52,430 nt of DNA from Chelatococcus sambhunathii (GCA_031316315.1 JADBEO010000026.1:1-52430); one strand, 5' to 3'. Shown: positions 13,328 to 23,411, counted from the stretch's first letter. Program-made: numbers and translations. The notes: generated from the letters alone by a model not told the origin.

Positions 13328-16300
13328 TTATGGCGTTTCAGGACGCGCGCGCGACGGCGGCGTCGGGCTTATCCCCGCTGGGAAGGCCGCGCGGTAGGCC
13401 TCGTCAATCCGCTCCATCTGTACAATGGTGAAGGCGAGCGCCTGCGCAACGCGGCCGACATGCGTGGTCTCGTCGAGGCTGAGCTGTCGCCCCCTGCGGC
13501 TCTTCAGATACTTTTCGAGCACCTGATAGCCGCCGATGTGGAATTGCCACACCGCCTGCGGCACCGGCGCGAACCGCTGGCTCTTGTTGATCCAGATCGC
13601 TTCTTCCTCGGGCGAGTAGCGCACCGTCTCGACCGTGTGGTCCCCCTTGCCGAGGTAAGCGCCGAGGGGAATCGGCGGCTTGGGGAGAACTTTGAGAAGC
13701 TGAGCTTGGATGAGTTGCCAGCCAAGCTCGGAGAGAGCGGCAAAGCTGGCAACGTTATCCGGAAACGGAACGCGAGGAAAGTTTGTACGCAGAGCGCTAA
13801 CATAACGACGGCGGTAAGCTGGCGCATGCAATACCGCAACTAAATAACCGACTATTTCTTCGGAAGAAAAATGAGTATTGTATTCTCGATCTATCCATGT
13901 ACGAAATGCGATCGATATATTTTCCGAACCATCAAAATGACTGGGAAAAAAGTAATTAACTTCCTTAACTGATAAGGCGTGATGCGAAATTCGCTGATCT
14001 ACAGCCATAACATGTCGCCATTCGCCTTGAACGTCCAGCTTACGTGGCAACACCAACCCTACAGGAGCGGCTTTGGCCTTATCGTAGAAGGCCCATCTGC
14101 CCCAGTCCACCAACCGTGCATCGTTTGGAAACATGCGGACATCGAAGGGAGCCTGCAAAATTGGATCAATAGATTTTCTCCAGCTTGGATCGGCGCGTAA
14201 GGCAATTCTAGCTGCTCTCGCGGACCATCCCCGCGTATCCTCGATAACTAACCGCTCCATGTCGGAGAAAAATGTCTTCTCATCTAAAAAAAGATTTATC
14301 TTTTTGATAGCCTCGTCTTTCGTGAAACTTATAGCAAATTGGTCCCGCGCCGTAATAATTCCAGCCGTTCTTTCCTTAAATATTTCCGTTATCGGCGTGA
14401 ACGTCTGATAGGCCGCAAGGACATCCGCGTCCTGCTGAATGAAAAGAAAATCTGGAGCCGACGGGGTAAGCTTGTGCATGTCCTCAATGCGCGGGCGTCC
14501 TTCGGCGAGCGCGGTATACTTATTGATACGACCACCTCGGAGATCGCTTCTCATTACCGCGGCCGGCTTGGATCCGTCCTTTACAAATATCGTAATTGCA
14601 ACTCCCTGTTCAATATCAAATACGTTGATATCAGCAGACCCATCTTCGGACCGCTCTTTTTTCTTTGAGTTTCCGTGCAGATCAACTATATATATCTTAT
14701 TGAAGGTCTTCATAAGGGAGACGCGCATGGCGCGAAAGGTGGGATTATCAAGCCATGAATGATTTGTTATAACGCCGACAACACCCCTGTCCACGTATTC
14801 CATTTTAATCTGTGCAAATCTGAGAAACTTAACATAATCATCATGTAGCCAATGCTTCTTTTCTCCAAAATGGACACCATCAATGTACTTATAAGACTCA
14901 ATTGCGCTTGTTATCCAGGCTCCGGTATTTCTCGACGCTGCAGAATAAGGAGGATTTCCTGTAATAACCAAAATTGGCTTGTCTTTGACGGCCTGAGCCT
15001 CTTCAACCTCATTACTTAGAGCCGGCAGCATAAGATCGCGCTGAGGTTCCACCGGCTCCAGCGTATTTGTGAGAAACACCTGCAGCCTTTCGCTGCCCTT
15101 CAGCGGGTGGCCTTTGTCCTTCAGGTATTGCGACAGCTTCAGGTGAGCGATCGTGTAGGGCGCGATCAGGTATTCGAAGCCGTAGAGATTCTAAGTCAAG
15201 TGCTCGCGCACGATCTGGTCGGCCTGACCGGCGTCCGGCCCGCCGATCGTCTCGAAGATCTTCTCAAAGGCCTCCAGCAGGAAGGTGCCGGTGCCGCAAG
15301 CGAAATCGAGCACTGTGACCTTCTCGTGATCGGCGAGACCGCGTTCGATGCCGAACGTGTCCTTCAGGATGTCGTCGATCGCGCGGATGATGAAGTTCAC
15401 CACCGGCGGCGGTGTGTAATAAACACCGCGGCTCTTGCGCATCTTTGGGTCGTAGGCCTTCAGAAAGTCCTCGTAGAAGTAGATGAAGGGATCTTTCTCG
15501 AACAGCCGGTGCTCTTCCTCGTTTACGGCGCGCACTTTCCGGCTGATCGCCTTGCGCGCGCGGAAGGACAGGTCTCGGTGGATCGCATCGAGATCGAGGC
15601 CGTTGACGATCGACAGCACCTCGTCAATGACCCAGCGGACTTCCCTGTACTCAGGCTCGTTCATCTCTTCGAGGAAACGGACAAGTTCCCGGATCAGCGC
15701 GAAACTGCCGGGGATGTGCTGGCGCACATTGTCGAGCGTGACCGCCTCTCTTTCACCGGCGTTGAGCCGGGCGAGAAAGAGTCCGTATGCGAGCATCTGA
15801 GCGAAGGCGTCGGCGAAGTCGCCCACGCTGAGTTCGTGAAACACCTGCTTGCGGAAGACGTCGAAGAGCGCGTGCAACCGGCCCTCGCGGTGCTCTTTGG
15901 TCTGACGCTGCAATTCTTCCGAAAGGAAGTCGCGAAGCAGGGCGGCGCGCCGCGCGAGCGCAAGCGCGAGGTCCTCTGCGCGAGCGATCCTGCTTGGCGT
16001 CGCCGAGAAGAAACCGCGCAAAAGGCCGCGCACGGCCTCCACCCGCTCCGGCCGCAGCGCCAGTTTCTTCGCCAACAGGTCTTCAGAATACGCCAGACGT
16101 TCGCGGCGGACGTCGCCGGACGGCGTCATCCAGATGAATTCGAGATAGTCCGTCAGGAGGAGATTGTCGCTAAGCGTCCGGTATTTCTTGATCTGTTCGG
16201 ATTTCAGGATCTTTGACAGGTTTTCGTCGATCGCCTTGACTTCCACATATCCTGCGATGCGGCCGCCGCGCGTGATCTTGTAGTCCGGGGAACCGGCGCC

Positions 16301-16465
16301 CGATCTGTCTCGCCGCGGCTCATGAAGAACCCGGCCGCCCGGCTCCGCGTCGTCGGCCGCCTGCTCGAGCAAGGCTTTCAGGCTGTCTCGATCGCTGTGC
16401 TCGGTCTTTTCATCGAGCGCCGAAGCTGCAAGACGGCGGAAGTAGCTTTCGAAATCTGCGGCCAT
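13328..16465 (-). pseudogene. Type ISP-like restriction-modification enzyme with in-frame TAG
   Basis: One 1046-codon frame encodes a single-chain enzyme. The N-terminus carries a PD-(D/E)xK nuclease motif (PDYKI with Asp61, then EVK at Glu75/Lys77). Residues 387-395 are the SAM-binding motif DFACGTGTF, and NPPY at 504-507 is the N6-adenine methylase motif IV. The last 200 residues match the type ISP C-terminal specificity domain (AVLHAPAYRRRY, FPRVPFPD, IGGYQVLEKYLKSR). No helicase is present. TAG at 15191-15193 (codon 425) interrupts EHLT-x-NLYGFEY between motifs I and IV, in the same frame on both sides. ATG 16465 is the likely start. Unless suppressed, the stop separates nuclease and SAM site from catalysis and specificity. 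The region 13800-15080 is AT-rich. Confidence 0.85.
13800..15080. other. AT-rich segment inside the restriction-modification gene
   Basis: Base composition drops visibly here (many A/T runs, for example 14281-14340 and 14641-14700) compared with GC-rich ends of the same gene at 13328-13700 and 15090-16465. It covers the methylase half with NPPY and the middle of the protein up to the C-terminal domain. The reading frame is intact across both edges. This looks like a module from a lower-GC donor joined into a resident gene. Confidence 0.65.
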
Positions 16466-16600
16466 CGGCGAATCTCCGGTACGCTTCAGCCTAGCGCGAC
16501 GGGAGCCGACAAGACGATACACCGACAGAAGGTTGTGGAAGCCGCGCCGTTGGGAACAGGCGACGCATGTGGAGCGGCTAGTCGTCCATCTTTAGACCCC

Positions 16601-17110
16601 TCACCCCCTCCTCCGCCCCGCCCATTTCGCCGGCCAGCTGACCATGCGGTCCTGAAGGTCCTCCTCGGCGATGTCGGTCTCGGAACAGAACACCTTGTCC
16701 CGGACCGAGACGCCGGCCTCGTGCACCGTCTCGGGGCGGCCGGAGACGAGGGGGTGCCACCAGGGCAGGTCCTCGCCGTCGCGCACGATCCGGTAGGCGC
16801 AGGTCTTCGGGAGCCAGCCGATCTCCTCGACCGTCTCGGGGGTGAGGCGCACGCAGTCGGGGACGTGTGTCTTGCGCTCGGGATAGTTCGTGCAGCGGCA
16901 GCTCTGGCAGTCGAGCAGGCGGCAGGCGACGTCGGTGTAGGCGATCCGGTCGGTGTCCTCGTCCTGCAGCTTTAGCAGGCAGCAGCGGCCGCAGCCGTCG
17001 CACAGGCTCTCCCATTCGGCGTCCGTCATCTGATCGAGCGTCTTCGTCCGCCAGAAGGGCGGTTCGGCGTCGCTGAAGGCGGGGGCCGCGGGGGCCGGGC
17101 GTCGTCGCAT
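16601..17110 (-). CDS. YcgN family cysteine-cluster protein
   Basis: The 169-residue protein has the UPF0260/YcgN pattern: [55 protein letters not shown] and a C-terminal WWHPL. Eight or so cysteines (CDGCGRCC and [11 protein letters not shown]) suggest bound iron-sulfur or zinc; the function is unknown. ATG 17110 opens the conserved N-terminus after a Pro/Ala-rich lead. A longer open frame on this strand reaching 19318 is only the shadow of the opposite penicillin-binding protein gene. It is divergent from that gene. Confidence 0.92.
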   Translation of the reverse strand: MRRRPAPAAPAFSDAEPPFWRTKTLDQMTDAEWESLCDGCGRCCLLKLQDEDTDRIAYTDVACRLLDCQSCRCTNYPERKTHVPDCVRLTPETVEEIGWLPKTCAYRIVRDGEDLPWWHPLVSGRPETVHEAGVSVRDKVFCSETDIAEEDLQDRMVSWPAKWAGRRRG

Positions 17111-17181
17111 GCGTTTTTGGTCGCTCGCTTTCGCGCGGGGGTCAGGCCGGCGCGTCGCCGGCGGGGGATGGTCGGTGGACA

Positions 17182-17207
17182 GTGGCCAGGATGGCATGGC
17201 TGGCCAC
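17182..17207. repeat. Inverted repeat between ycgN-like and PBP genes
   Basis: GTGGCCA (17182-17188) and TGGCCAC (17201-17207) enclose a 12-base loop, with an outer GGACA/TGTCC pair extending the fold imperfectly. It lies in the 285-base gap between divergent genes. It could be an operator or an mRNA structure; nothing else marks it. Confidence 0.35.
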
Positions 17208-17395
17208 CGGCCTGTCCATCTCTTGTCGGTCGCGCCCGAGCCGGTTTCGGGGTAAGGATCGACCGCTCCGGCACGGCTCTTGCGCGCCGCGGGCGAACGC
17301 GTCAAGTCGTGTCGGGGCGGAACGCGGCGCGGCCTTCGTCCGGACGGGGCGCGGGACGAGGCTTTCGGGGCTTTTCGCTGTAGAGGACGGCCGGT

Positions 17396-19558
17396 TTGGG
17401 CGATTGGTTCACGGGACGAAAGCGGGCCGCGCTGAAGCGCCGGCTGCTCGCCGTCGACGCCTATATCGACGACGCCGTCTCGAGCGTCCTGCCCGGCGCG
17501 ACGCGCAAATGGGACGCGGTCTGCGCCGCCTTCGACCGGTTCCGCGTGCGCGGCTGGCGGCGCTGGCTCGCTGAGTTTCTTGGAGAAGCCGCGACTCTCG
17601 GCGTCGCCGGAACCGTGCTGATGCTCGCGCTGGCGCAGCCCGCCTTCCGCGAAACCGGGGACGACTGGCTGAACCGCGGCGACATCTCCGTCACCTTCCT
17701 CGACCGGCACGGCAACGAGATCGGCAAGCGCGGCGTGATGCAGAACGACGGCGTGCCGCTCTCCGAGCTGCCGCCGCACCTCATCATGGCGGCGCTCGCA
17801 ACCGAGGACCGCCGGTTCTACGGGCACTTCGGCATCGACGTGATGGGCACGCTCCGCGCCGTCGTCCAGAACGCGCGCCACCAGGGGGTGAAGCAGGGCG
17901 GCTCGTCGATCACGCAGCAGCTGGCGAAGAACATCTTCCTGTCCAACGAGCGCACGCTGGAACGCAAGATCAACGAGGCGTTTCTCGCGCTCTGGCTCGA
18001 GCATCACCTGACCAAGGACGAGATCCTCAAGCTTTATCTCGACCGCGCCTATATGGGCGGCGGGGCCTTCGGGGTGGACGCCGCCGCCCAGTTCTACTTC
18101 GGGAAGTCGGCGCGCGAAGTAACCCTGGCTGAGTCCGCCATGCTGGCCGGGCTGTTCAAGGCGCCGACCAAGTTCGCGCCGCACATCAACCTCGCGGCGG
18201 CGCGCGCAAGAGCTTCGGTCGTCCTGGATAATCTTGTCGACGCCGGGATGATGACCGAGGGCCAGGTGCAGGTCGCCCGCTTCAATCCGGCGACGCCGAA
18301 GCCGGTGCAGCAGGTGACGAGCCCGGACTATTTCCTCGACTGGGCCTTCACCGAGATCCGCAACATGGCGAAGGCGGGCGCCTTCAACGGCCAGCGCGTG
18401 CTCGTGGTGCGGACCGCGCTCGACCCCGCGGTGCAGCGCCACGCCGAGGCCTCGGTCGAGCAGATGCTGCGGCAGTACGGCGAGCAGTACGACGTCGACC
18501 AGGCGGCCGTCGTGATCATGGAGCCGGGCGGCGCGGTGCGGGCGATGGTCGGCGGGCGCGACTACGGCGTCAGCCAGTTCAACCGCGCGGTCGACGCCTA
18601 TCGGCAGCCGGGCTCGTCCTTCAAGACCTACGTCTACGCCGCCGCCTTCGCGTCGGGCAAGTATACGCCGGACTCGGTGGTCGTCGACACCGGCATCTGC
18701 GTCGGAAACTGGTGCCCGCAGAACTATGCGCGAAAGTTCGCGGGCAAGGTTCAACTCGTCAATGCTTACGCCCGGTCGATCAACACTGTCCCCGTCCGGC
18801 TGGCGCTCGCCGTCGGACAACGGCCGATCATCCAGCTCGCCCATGCGATGGGGATCCGTTCGAAGCTCGACGTCGGCCGCGCCTTCGCGCTCGGCGTCGA
18901 GGAGGTCTCGGTCATGGACCACACTTCGGCATACGCCACCATCGCCAATGGCGGGCGCAAGTCGCAGCCGCACGCGGCCGTCGAGGTGCTCGACTCGAAG
19001 GGCGAGGCGCTGTGGCGGCAGGACCGCGACATGAAGCCGGGCGACCAGATCCTCGGGGCGCATGTCGTCGCGGACATGGACAAGATCATGCTCGCCGTGA
19101 CGGAGGCCGGCACCGGCGGGCGGGCGCGCATGGACGGCTGGCAGGTGCTCGGCAAGACCGGCACGTCCCAGTCCTATCGCGACGGCTGGTTCGTCGGCTT
19201 CACCAGTTCGCTCGTCGGCGGCGTGTGGTTCGGCAATGACGATTTCACGGCGACCAACGAGATGACGGGCGGCTCGCTCCCCGCGATGACGTGGAAGGAG
19301 ATCATGACGTTCGCGCATCAGGGGCTGACGCCGCGGCCGATGCTCGGCCTGCCGGCCCCCGCGGGCGGGGGAGCTGTCTCCCAGGCGCCGACGGACGGCG
19401 CCGCCGGGGCGTCACGCTCGCGCAACCTTACCGAGGGCGCCGCCAGGGTCCTGACCGAGATCGGCGCCGACGCCTCGACCGCCGGCGGGCGGCCGTCGGA
19501 CCGCGCCTCGCTCGGCGGGCTGGAGATCATCCGCGCCCCGCGCGTGATCGCCCGGTAG
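17396..19558 (+). CDS. Class A penicillin-binding protein (PBP1-type)
   Basis: The 720-residue bifunctional cell-wall synthase has a cytoplasmic lead, one TM helix (about 64-82), a glycosyltransferase domain (catalytic Glu137 in [25 protein letters not shown] about 167-179) and a transpeptidase domain with all three motifs: SSFK (Ser407/Lys410), SIN (461-463), KTG (587-589). It polymerises and cross-links peptidoglycan in the periplasm. The start is TTG at 17396 with AGAGGA 8 bases upstream; no in-frame ATG fits. The Gly/Ala/Pro-rich C-terminal tail lies beyond the transpeptidase. A DUF1214/DUF1254 pair follows 7 bases later. Confidence 0.95.
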   Translation: MGDWFTGRKRAALKRRLLAVDAYIDDAVSSVLPGATRKWDAVCAAFDRFRVRGWRRWLAEFLGEAATLGVAGTVLMLALAQPAFRETGDDWLNRGDISVTFLDRHGNEIGKRGVMQNDGVPLSELPPHLIMAALATEDRRFYGHFGIDVMGTLRAVVQNARHQGVKQGGSSITQQLAKNIFLSNERTLERKINEAFLALWLEHHLTKDEILKLYLDRAYMGGGAFGVDAAAQFYFGKSAREVTLAESAMLAGLFKAPTKFAPHINLAAARARASVVLDNLVDAGMMTEGQVQVARFNPATPKPVQQVTSPDYFLDWAFTEIRNMAKAGAFNGQRVLVVRTALDPAVQRHAEASVEQMLRQYGEQYDVDQAAVVIMEPGGAVRAMVGGRDYGVSQFNRAVDAYRQPGSSFKTYVYAAAFASGKYTPDSVVVDTGICVGNWCPQNYARKFAGKVQLVNAYARSINTVPVRLALAVGQRPIIQLAHAMGIRSKLDVGRAFALGVEEVSVMDHTSAYATIANGGRKSQPHAAVEVLDSKGEALWRQDRDMKPGDQILGAHVVADMDKIMLAVTEAGTGGRARMDGWQVLGKTGTSQSYRDGWFVGFTSSLVGGVWFGNDDFTATNEMTGGSLPAMTWKEIMTFAHQGLTPRPMLGLPAPAGGGAVSQAPTDGAAGASRSRNLTEGAARVLTEIGADASTAGGRPSDRASLGGLEIIRAPRVIAR

Positions 19559-19565
19559 GTCCGAC

Positions 19566-20144
19566 ATGCGGCTCGTCATCGGCGCGCTCGTGGCGCTCAC
19601 GCTCGCCGCGTCGCTTGGACTGGGGGCGACATGGTGGACGGTCGCGAACGGGCTACCGGTCTCCGGCCTCAGGATCGGCGTCTGGAAGGCCGAGCCCGAC
19701 ATCGGGACGCTGGACGCCGATCCCTACGAGGTCGCCCAGACCGCCCGCTCCGGCGAGGCGCCGATCTCCTATGGCGACGGCCTCGCCTTCACCGCGACGA
19801 CGGACGATGAGGGGCGCCTGCTCGACAGCAGTTGCGACTACGAGCTGCAGGGCGATCTGCCCCCGGTTCGCCTTTGGACACTGTCGCCCTTCAGCGCGGA
19901 CGGGCGCCGCCGCAACCCCGCTCGGGCGGACGTCGCTCTGACCAGCGCGTCCGCGGTGAGGCGCGCCGGGGCGCCGCTTTCGATCGCACTTTCGCCCCGC
20001 GCGCGCCCCGGCAACTGGCTGCCGCTCGAGGGCGAGGGCCGCTTCGTGCTGCGGCTCACTTTGTACGACACCACGCTCGGCACGCCGCTCGAGCGTGCCA
20101 ACCCCACGGCCCTTCTCAGCCTGAGGAGGGGCGCATGTGGCTGA
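19566..20144 (+). CDS. DUF1214 domain protein
   Basis: The 192-residue protein has an N-terminal membrane anchor (LVIGALVALTLAASLGLGATWW) and a beta-rich domain with the DUF1214 features YELQGDLPPVRLWTLS, PARPGNWLPLEGEG-like wording and a final RLTLYDT strand. DUF1214 is usually the C-terminal half of a two-domain DUF1254-DUF1214 protein. Here it is separate and comes first. It starts 7 bases after the PBP stop and overlaps the next gene by 10 bases, so the three probably form one operon. Likely periplasmic, tethered to the inner membrane; function unknown. Confidence 0.85.
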   Translation: MRLVIGALVALTLAASLGLGATWWTVANGLPVSGLRIGVWKAEPDIGTLDADPYEVAQTARSGEAPISYGDGLAFTATTDDEGRLLDSSCDYELQGDLPPVRLWTLSPFSADGRRRNPARADVALTSASAVRRAGAPLSIALSPRARPGNWLPLEGEGRFVLRLTLYDTTLGTPLERANPTALLSLRRGACG

Positions 20145-20704
20145 TGCGCGCCGCCTATGTGGTGGCGCTCGGCGTCGTGGTGGCGGGGCTGGTCCATATC
20201 GGCTCCCTGCTGGGCGTGCCGCGCGTCGCGACCCAGGGCCCGTATGAGCGTCTCGCCAGGCTCGACACCGAGGGGCGCTTCGCGCTGCTTCCGGACACCG
20301 GCGACAAGGTCGACCTGCTGCCGTTCCGCGACCCGGCCTTCGTCACCGCCGCCTGCCGCTACGATCTCGCGAAAGGGCCGGTCGTACTGCGCGCCGAGCT
20401 ACCGGCGACTTACGGCGCCCTGACCGTCCACAGCCGGCTCGGCCAGCCGTTCTATCTGCTGACGGACAAGGCCGCGCGGGACGGCCGCGTCGAGGTCAAG
20501 ATCTTCGCGAACGAGGAGCAGGCGACCGCCGAGGAGGAGGCCGCGCCGGATGACGCGCCGCAGCTGCGGATCGTCTCGCCGACGCCGACGGGCTTCGCGC
20601 TCGTGCGGCTGTTCACGCCCGGCGAAAGCGCACGCGAGGGCCTGCGCGCGATCGCGTCCAGAGCGGGTTGCTCGTCCCCCTCCGGCTCGAAGGTCAACCC
20701 TTGA
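20135..20704 (+). CDS. DUF1254 domain protein
   Basis: The 189-residue product has an N-terminal membrane anchor (AAYVVALGVVVAGLVHIGSLLG) and a DUF1254-type domain (PFRDPAFVTAACRYDLAKGPV, PATYGALTVHSRLGQPFYLLTD, FALVRLFTPGE). It begins inside the previous gene's end with GAGGAGGGG as ribosome site, so it is translationally coupled to the DUF1214 protein and the two may form a complex equivalent to the fused protein found elsewhere. Its end overlaps the convergent lipoprotein gene by 11 bases. Function unknown. Confidence 0.85.
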   Translation: MWLMRAAYVVALGVVVAGLVHIGSLLGVPRVATQGPYERLARLDTEGRFALLPDTGDKVDLLPFRDPAFVTAACRYDLAKGPVVLRAELPATYGALTVHSRLGQPFYLLTDKAARDGRVEVKIFANEEQATAEEEAAPDDAPQLRIVSPTPTGFALVRLFTPGESAREGLRAIASRAGCSSPSGSKVNP

Positions 20705-21470
20705 AGACGCCGCGCGGCGGCCCGAGCGGTCGCAAGCTCTTCAGCACCATCTCGAAAGCGTCGAGGGCGGCGAGCGCGACGTCGGCCTTGCGGTCCGGCG
20801 TCTCGATCATCAATCGGTCGAGCGCGTAGCGGTAGGCGATCAGCCGCTCCTCGAACGACTCGCGCGTCCAGGCGATGAACAGGCCGTTCTCCTCGATCCG
20901 CGCCAGCGCCTTCTCGCGCACGGCCGGCGTAACGTCCGGCGCCAAGTCGAGGGCCCTCCGGCGCGCCCGATCATCCACATCGACGCGCGCCGCCATTTCG
21001 AAGAACGGCTCGACGCGCCCTGTGTCCGCCGTCACGTCGTCGATCAGCCGGTCGTAGCGGGCGGCGCTCGACCTGAAGTCGATCGCCAGCAGGTTCCGGA
21101 CGTAATTCTCTTTCTCGAGACGGAGCCGATCGGCGGGCAGGATCCGGGTCCGCTTGAGCTCGGCGATGATCCGGCCCCGATACTGCTCGCGGAGCGGCGG
21201 CATGACCACGGCCCAGGCGAGGTCCTGCATCTCGCGCTCGTTATCAGTGCCGCGGAAGAGCGACACGGGCTCCGAGCGGGAACCGGCGGCCGCTGCGCCG
21301 ATCGCCGGCAGAATGCGGTCGTTGACGACGTTCGGGTTTCTCCGTCCGAAGTCCCCTGTCTGGGCGCAGCCGGTCAGTCCGAGCGCGAGCGCGAGGACGA
21401 TCGCGGTCCGTCGCCGAGGCGCAGCCGACCGGGACGGCCCGCCGGCCGGCCGGCCGGCCGGACGGCTCAC
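20694..21470 (-). CDS. Conserved lipoprotein, unknown function
   Basis: The 258-residue protein has a basic, Pro/Gly/Ala-rich lead, a hydrophobic segment and a lipobox LTGC, so it should be lipid-anchored. The mature part is helical and charged (DNEREMQDLAWAVVMPPLREQY, RLRLEKENYVRNLLAIDFRSSAARYDRLIDDV), in line with a conserved Hyphomicrobiales family without assigned role. The start is GTG 21470, overlapping the stop of the 62-codon gene upstream (GTGA). A run of CCGG repeats at about 21440-21461 encodes the RPAGRPAGG lead. The end overlaps DUF1254 gene by 11 bases. Confidence 0.8.
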   Translation of the reverse strand: MSRPAGRPAGGPSRSAAPRRRTAIVLALALGLTGCAQTGDFGRRNPNVVNDRILPAIGAAAAGSRSEPVSLFRGTDNEREMQDLAWAVVMPPLREQYRGRIIAELKRTRILPADRLRLEKENYVRNLLAIDFRSSAARYDRLIDDVTADTGRVEPFFEMAARVDVDDRARRRALDLAPDVTPAVREKALARIEENGLFIAWTRESFEERLIAYRYALDRLMIETPDRKADVALAALDAFEMVLKSLRPLGPPRGVFKG

Positions 21471-21655
21471 GAAACCGGCGTCGGTTCGGTGCGTTCCGCC
21501 GCAGGCGTCGGACGGTCCGGGGTCTTCTGCGCGTCGCGCTGGTAGCGGACGCCGGTGAAGAACAGGATGTCGGCGCTCTGAGCGGGCGCCGCGCGCTTCT
21601 GCGGCTGGCGGGCGGCCGGCCGCGGCGCGGTTTCGAAAGCGAGCACGAGGCCCAT
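21467..21655 (-). CDS. Small conserved hypothetical protein
   Basis: A 62-residue protein (MGLVLAFETAPRPAARQPQK, then ADILFFTGVRYQRD) with a central hydrophobic motif ILFFTGVRY that I associate with short Hyphomicrobiales proteins of unknown role. AGGA precedes ATG. It overlaps the GTG of the lipoprotein gene by 4 bases, so the two are coupled. Probably cytosolic. Confidence 0.65.
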   Translation of the reverse strand: MGLVLAFETAPRPAARQPQKRAAPAQSADILFFTGVRYQRDAQKTPDRPTPAAERTEPTPVS

Positions 21656-21959
21656 CTGATCCTCCCCCCGAATGGGGCTGAGAGCGGTTGGCCCGGCCGG
21701 TTCAAGCCCGACTGCGGGCCGTGTCTGACGCCAATTGAGGAGCGCAAATGGTTAACGAGACGTAACCGCTTGCCGGCGCCGCGCTTGAGCGGTGGGAATG
21801 TGACCGGAACACAACATCCGCGACCAAGTCGGGGCTCGCAGATCGGCGCGACTCCCTCCAATCTCCACTGAGCAAGCGGGCTGTTAACCTCTCGCTAACC
21901 ATACGGCTCCGAGACTCCCCGCACGCCGTTCGCCGGCGGCCCCTCTCCGGAACCTTGCG
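21656..21959. other. Intergenic region before the DUF2336 gene
   Basis: This 304-base gap between divergent genes contains a CtrA-like box at 21884-21898 and a weaker GTTAAC...GTAAC element at 21751-21766. No RNA gene or terminator is visible. Confidence 0.5.
21884..21898 (+). promoter_or_regulatory. CtrA-like box upstream of the DUF2336 gene
   Basis: TTAA-CCTCTCG-CTAA differs from the alphaproteobacterial CtrA consensus TTAA-N7-TTAA at one base and is flanked by GTTAACC/CTAACC. It lies about 62 bases before the start at 21960. Confidence 0.45.
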
Positions 21960-23078
21960 ATGGCACCGAACCTGCTTCCGGTGGAAGCGCTCGAACGGCT
22001 CAACCGACAGGACGGCGTCGACACCCGACCCATCCTCGTGCGCGTTCTTACCGACCTGTTCGTGCAGCAGCCCGAACACACGGCGGAGGATGTCGCCCGC
22101 TATGAGGAACTGGTCGGGAAACTGCTCGACGTCGTCGACGTCGAATCCCGCGCTGCGGTCGCCCGCAAGCTCGCGACCGACAGCCGCGCGCCCCGATCCG
22201 TCATCGATCGTCTGCTCGCGGACGAAGCCGCGGTCTCCGCGCCGATCCTCGCCCGCTTCGGCGGCGCGCCAAGAGGCAGGCTGCTCGCGCTCGCCCTTGA
22301 CGGCGGCCCGGTCGAGGCGTCGGCCGTCGCCTCCCGGACGGACATCGACGACGAACTCGTCCGCACGCTGGTCCATCATGGCGACGACCTCGTGCTCGAG
22401 ACGCTGGCGGCCAACGACGCGGCCAGGCTGGCGGACGGGCCGCTGCGGACGCTGGTCGAACGCGCCCTCGACGCGCCTGCGCTCGCGGCCACGCTTCTGC
22501 GGCGTGTGGACATCGACCCCGCGGCTCTCGCGCCGCTTTATCGTTTCGCGGAGCCGGCCCGCCGCGCCGCGATCCGCCAGGCGCTTTCGACCCGCGCCGG
22601 CCGTCTCGCGGCTGGCCCTCGTCGACCACGCTCCAAGGACGTGCGCTCGCTTCTCTCGGCGGCCGCAGACGCGAACGACCCCTCCGCCATTGCGGAGGCG
22701 CTCGCGGAGGCGCTCGACCTCAAGCCCGACGACGCGGCGTCGCTCGCGACGGACCCGAGCGGCGAGCCCTTCGTCATGATGCTGCGCGCGGCCGGCGCCA
22801 CGGACGAGCAGATCGTTCGGGCGATGCTGATCGGCCAGCCCGATATCGCGCGGTCGGTGGAGAGGTTCTTCGAGCTGGTCGAGATCGCCGAGACGACGCC
22901 GCGCGGCGCCGCCGCCGAGTTGATCTATGCGCTCGTGGCGCCCTCGCTGCGTCCCGCGGCGCCCCGCCGCGAGCCGGTGTTCGAGCCGCTCGGCGCGCCC
23001 GAGCGCCCCGGCGCGGCCAGGCCAGTTTCGCCGCGTCGCCCGGCCGAGAGACAGGACGTCGCGCGCCGGCGCAGCTGA
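21960..23078 (+). CDS. DUF2336 domain protein
   Basis: The 372-residue protein is a run of HEAT-like helical repeats typical of DUF2336 (LPVEALERLNRQ, SRAAVARKLATDSRAPRSVIDRLLADEAAVSAPIL, DPAALAPLYRFAEPARRAAIRQAL), with a Pro/Arg-rich tail. The family is common in alphaproteobacteria and has no known enzymatic role; the repeats suggest a protein-binding scaffold in the cytosol. ATG 21960 begins the conserved part. Its stop abuts that of the convergent DUF1491 gene. A CtrA-like box upstream suggests cell-cycle control. Confidence 0.9.
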   Translation: MAPNLLPVEALERLNRQDGVDTRPILVRVLTDLFVQQPEHTAEDVARYEELVGKLLDVVDVESRAAVARKLATDSRAPRSVIDRLLADEAAVSAPILARFGGAPRGRLLALALDGGPVEASAVASRTDIDDELVRTLVHHGDDLVLETLAANDAARLADGPLRTLVERALDAPALAATLLRRVDIDPAALAPLYRFAEPARRAAIRQALSTRAGRLAAGPRRPRSKDVRSLLSAAADANDPSAIAEALAEALDLKPDDAASLATDPSGEPFVMMLRAAGATDEQIVRAMLIGQPDIARSVERFFELVEIAETTPRGAAAELIYALVAPSLRPAAPRREPVFEPLGAPERPGAARPVSPRRPAERQDVARRRS

Positions 23079-23411
23079 TCAGACGGACAAATGCGGATCG
23101 CCCGCGCGGTCCTCGACGACGACGATCCAGAGATCGGGATCGAAGCGCGCCTCGCGCTTGAGGCGCTCCTCCACGGTGAGCCCATCGGCCGCCTCGAGGG
23201 TCCGTTCGAAGGCGCGGCCGCCGCCCTCCTCGGCCTCGCTCTGCGGCGCGGGGCCATAGAGATCGTTGGTTCCGTCGAGGCGGTCGACCACGATGAAGAT
23301 CGCCCCCGCCTCCGCCGAGCCGCGCTTGCGGACGAGGGCGTAGGCGCCCTCGATCTGGCAGCGGCGGACATAGGCCGACGCCCAGAAGTCCGATGTGACT
23401 CGCGCGCTCAC
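23079..23411 (-). CDS. DUF1491 family protein
   Basis: The 110-residue protein shows the DUF1491 pattern: WASAYVRRCQIEGAYALVRKRGSAEAGAIFIVVDRLDG, LYGPAPQSEAEE, ERLKREARFDPDLWIVVVEDR. Function unknown; probably a small cytosolic protein. The start is GTG at 23411. It follows the peptidoglycan-binding gene by 16 bases and is probably the last gene of a kinase - PG-binding - DUF1491 operon. Confidence 0.9.
   Translation of the reverse strand: MSARVTSDFWASAYVRRCQIEGAYALVRKRGSAEAGAIFIVVDRLDGTNDLYGPAPQSEAEEGGGRAFERTLEAADGLTVEERLKREARFDPDLWIVVVEDRAGDPHLSV

Noticed and set aside
16601-19318. A 905-codon open frame on the minus strand
   Set aside because: Only its last 169 codons (the YcgN-like gene) have homology; the rest is antisense to the PBP gene.
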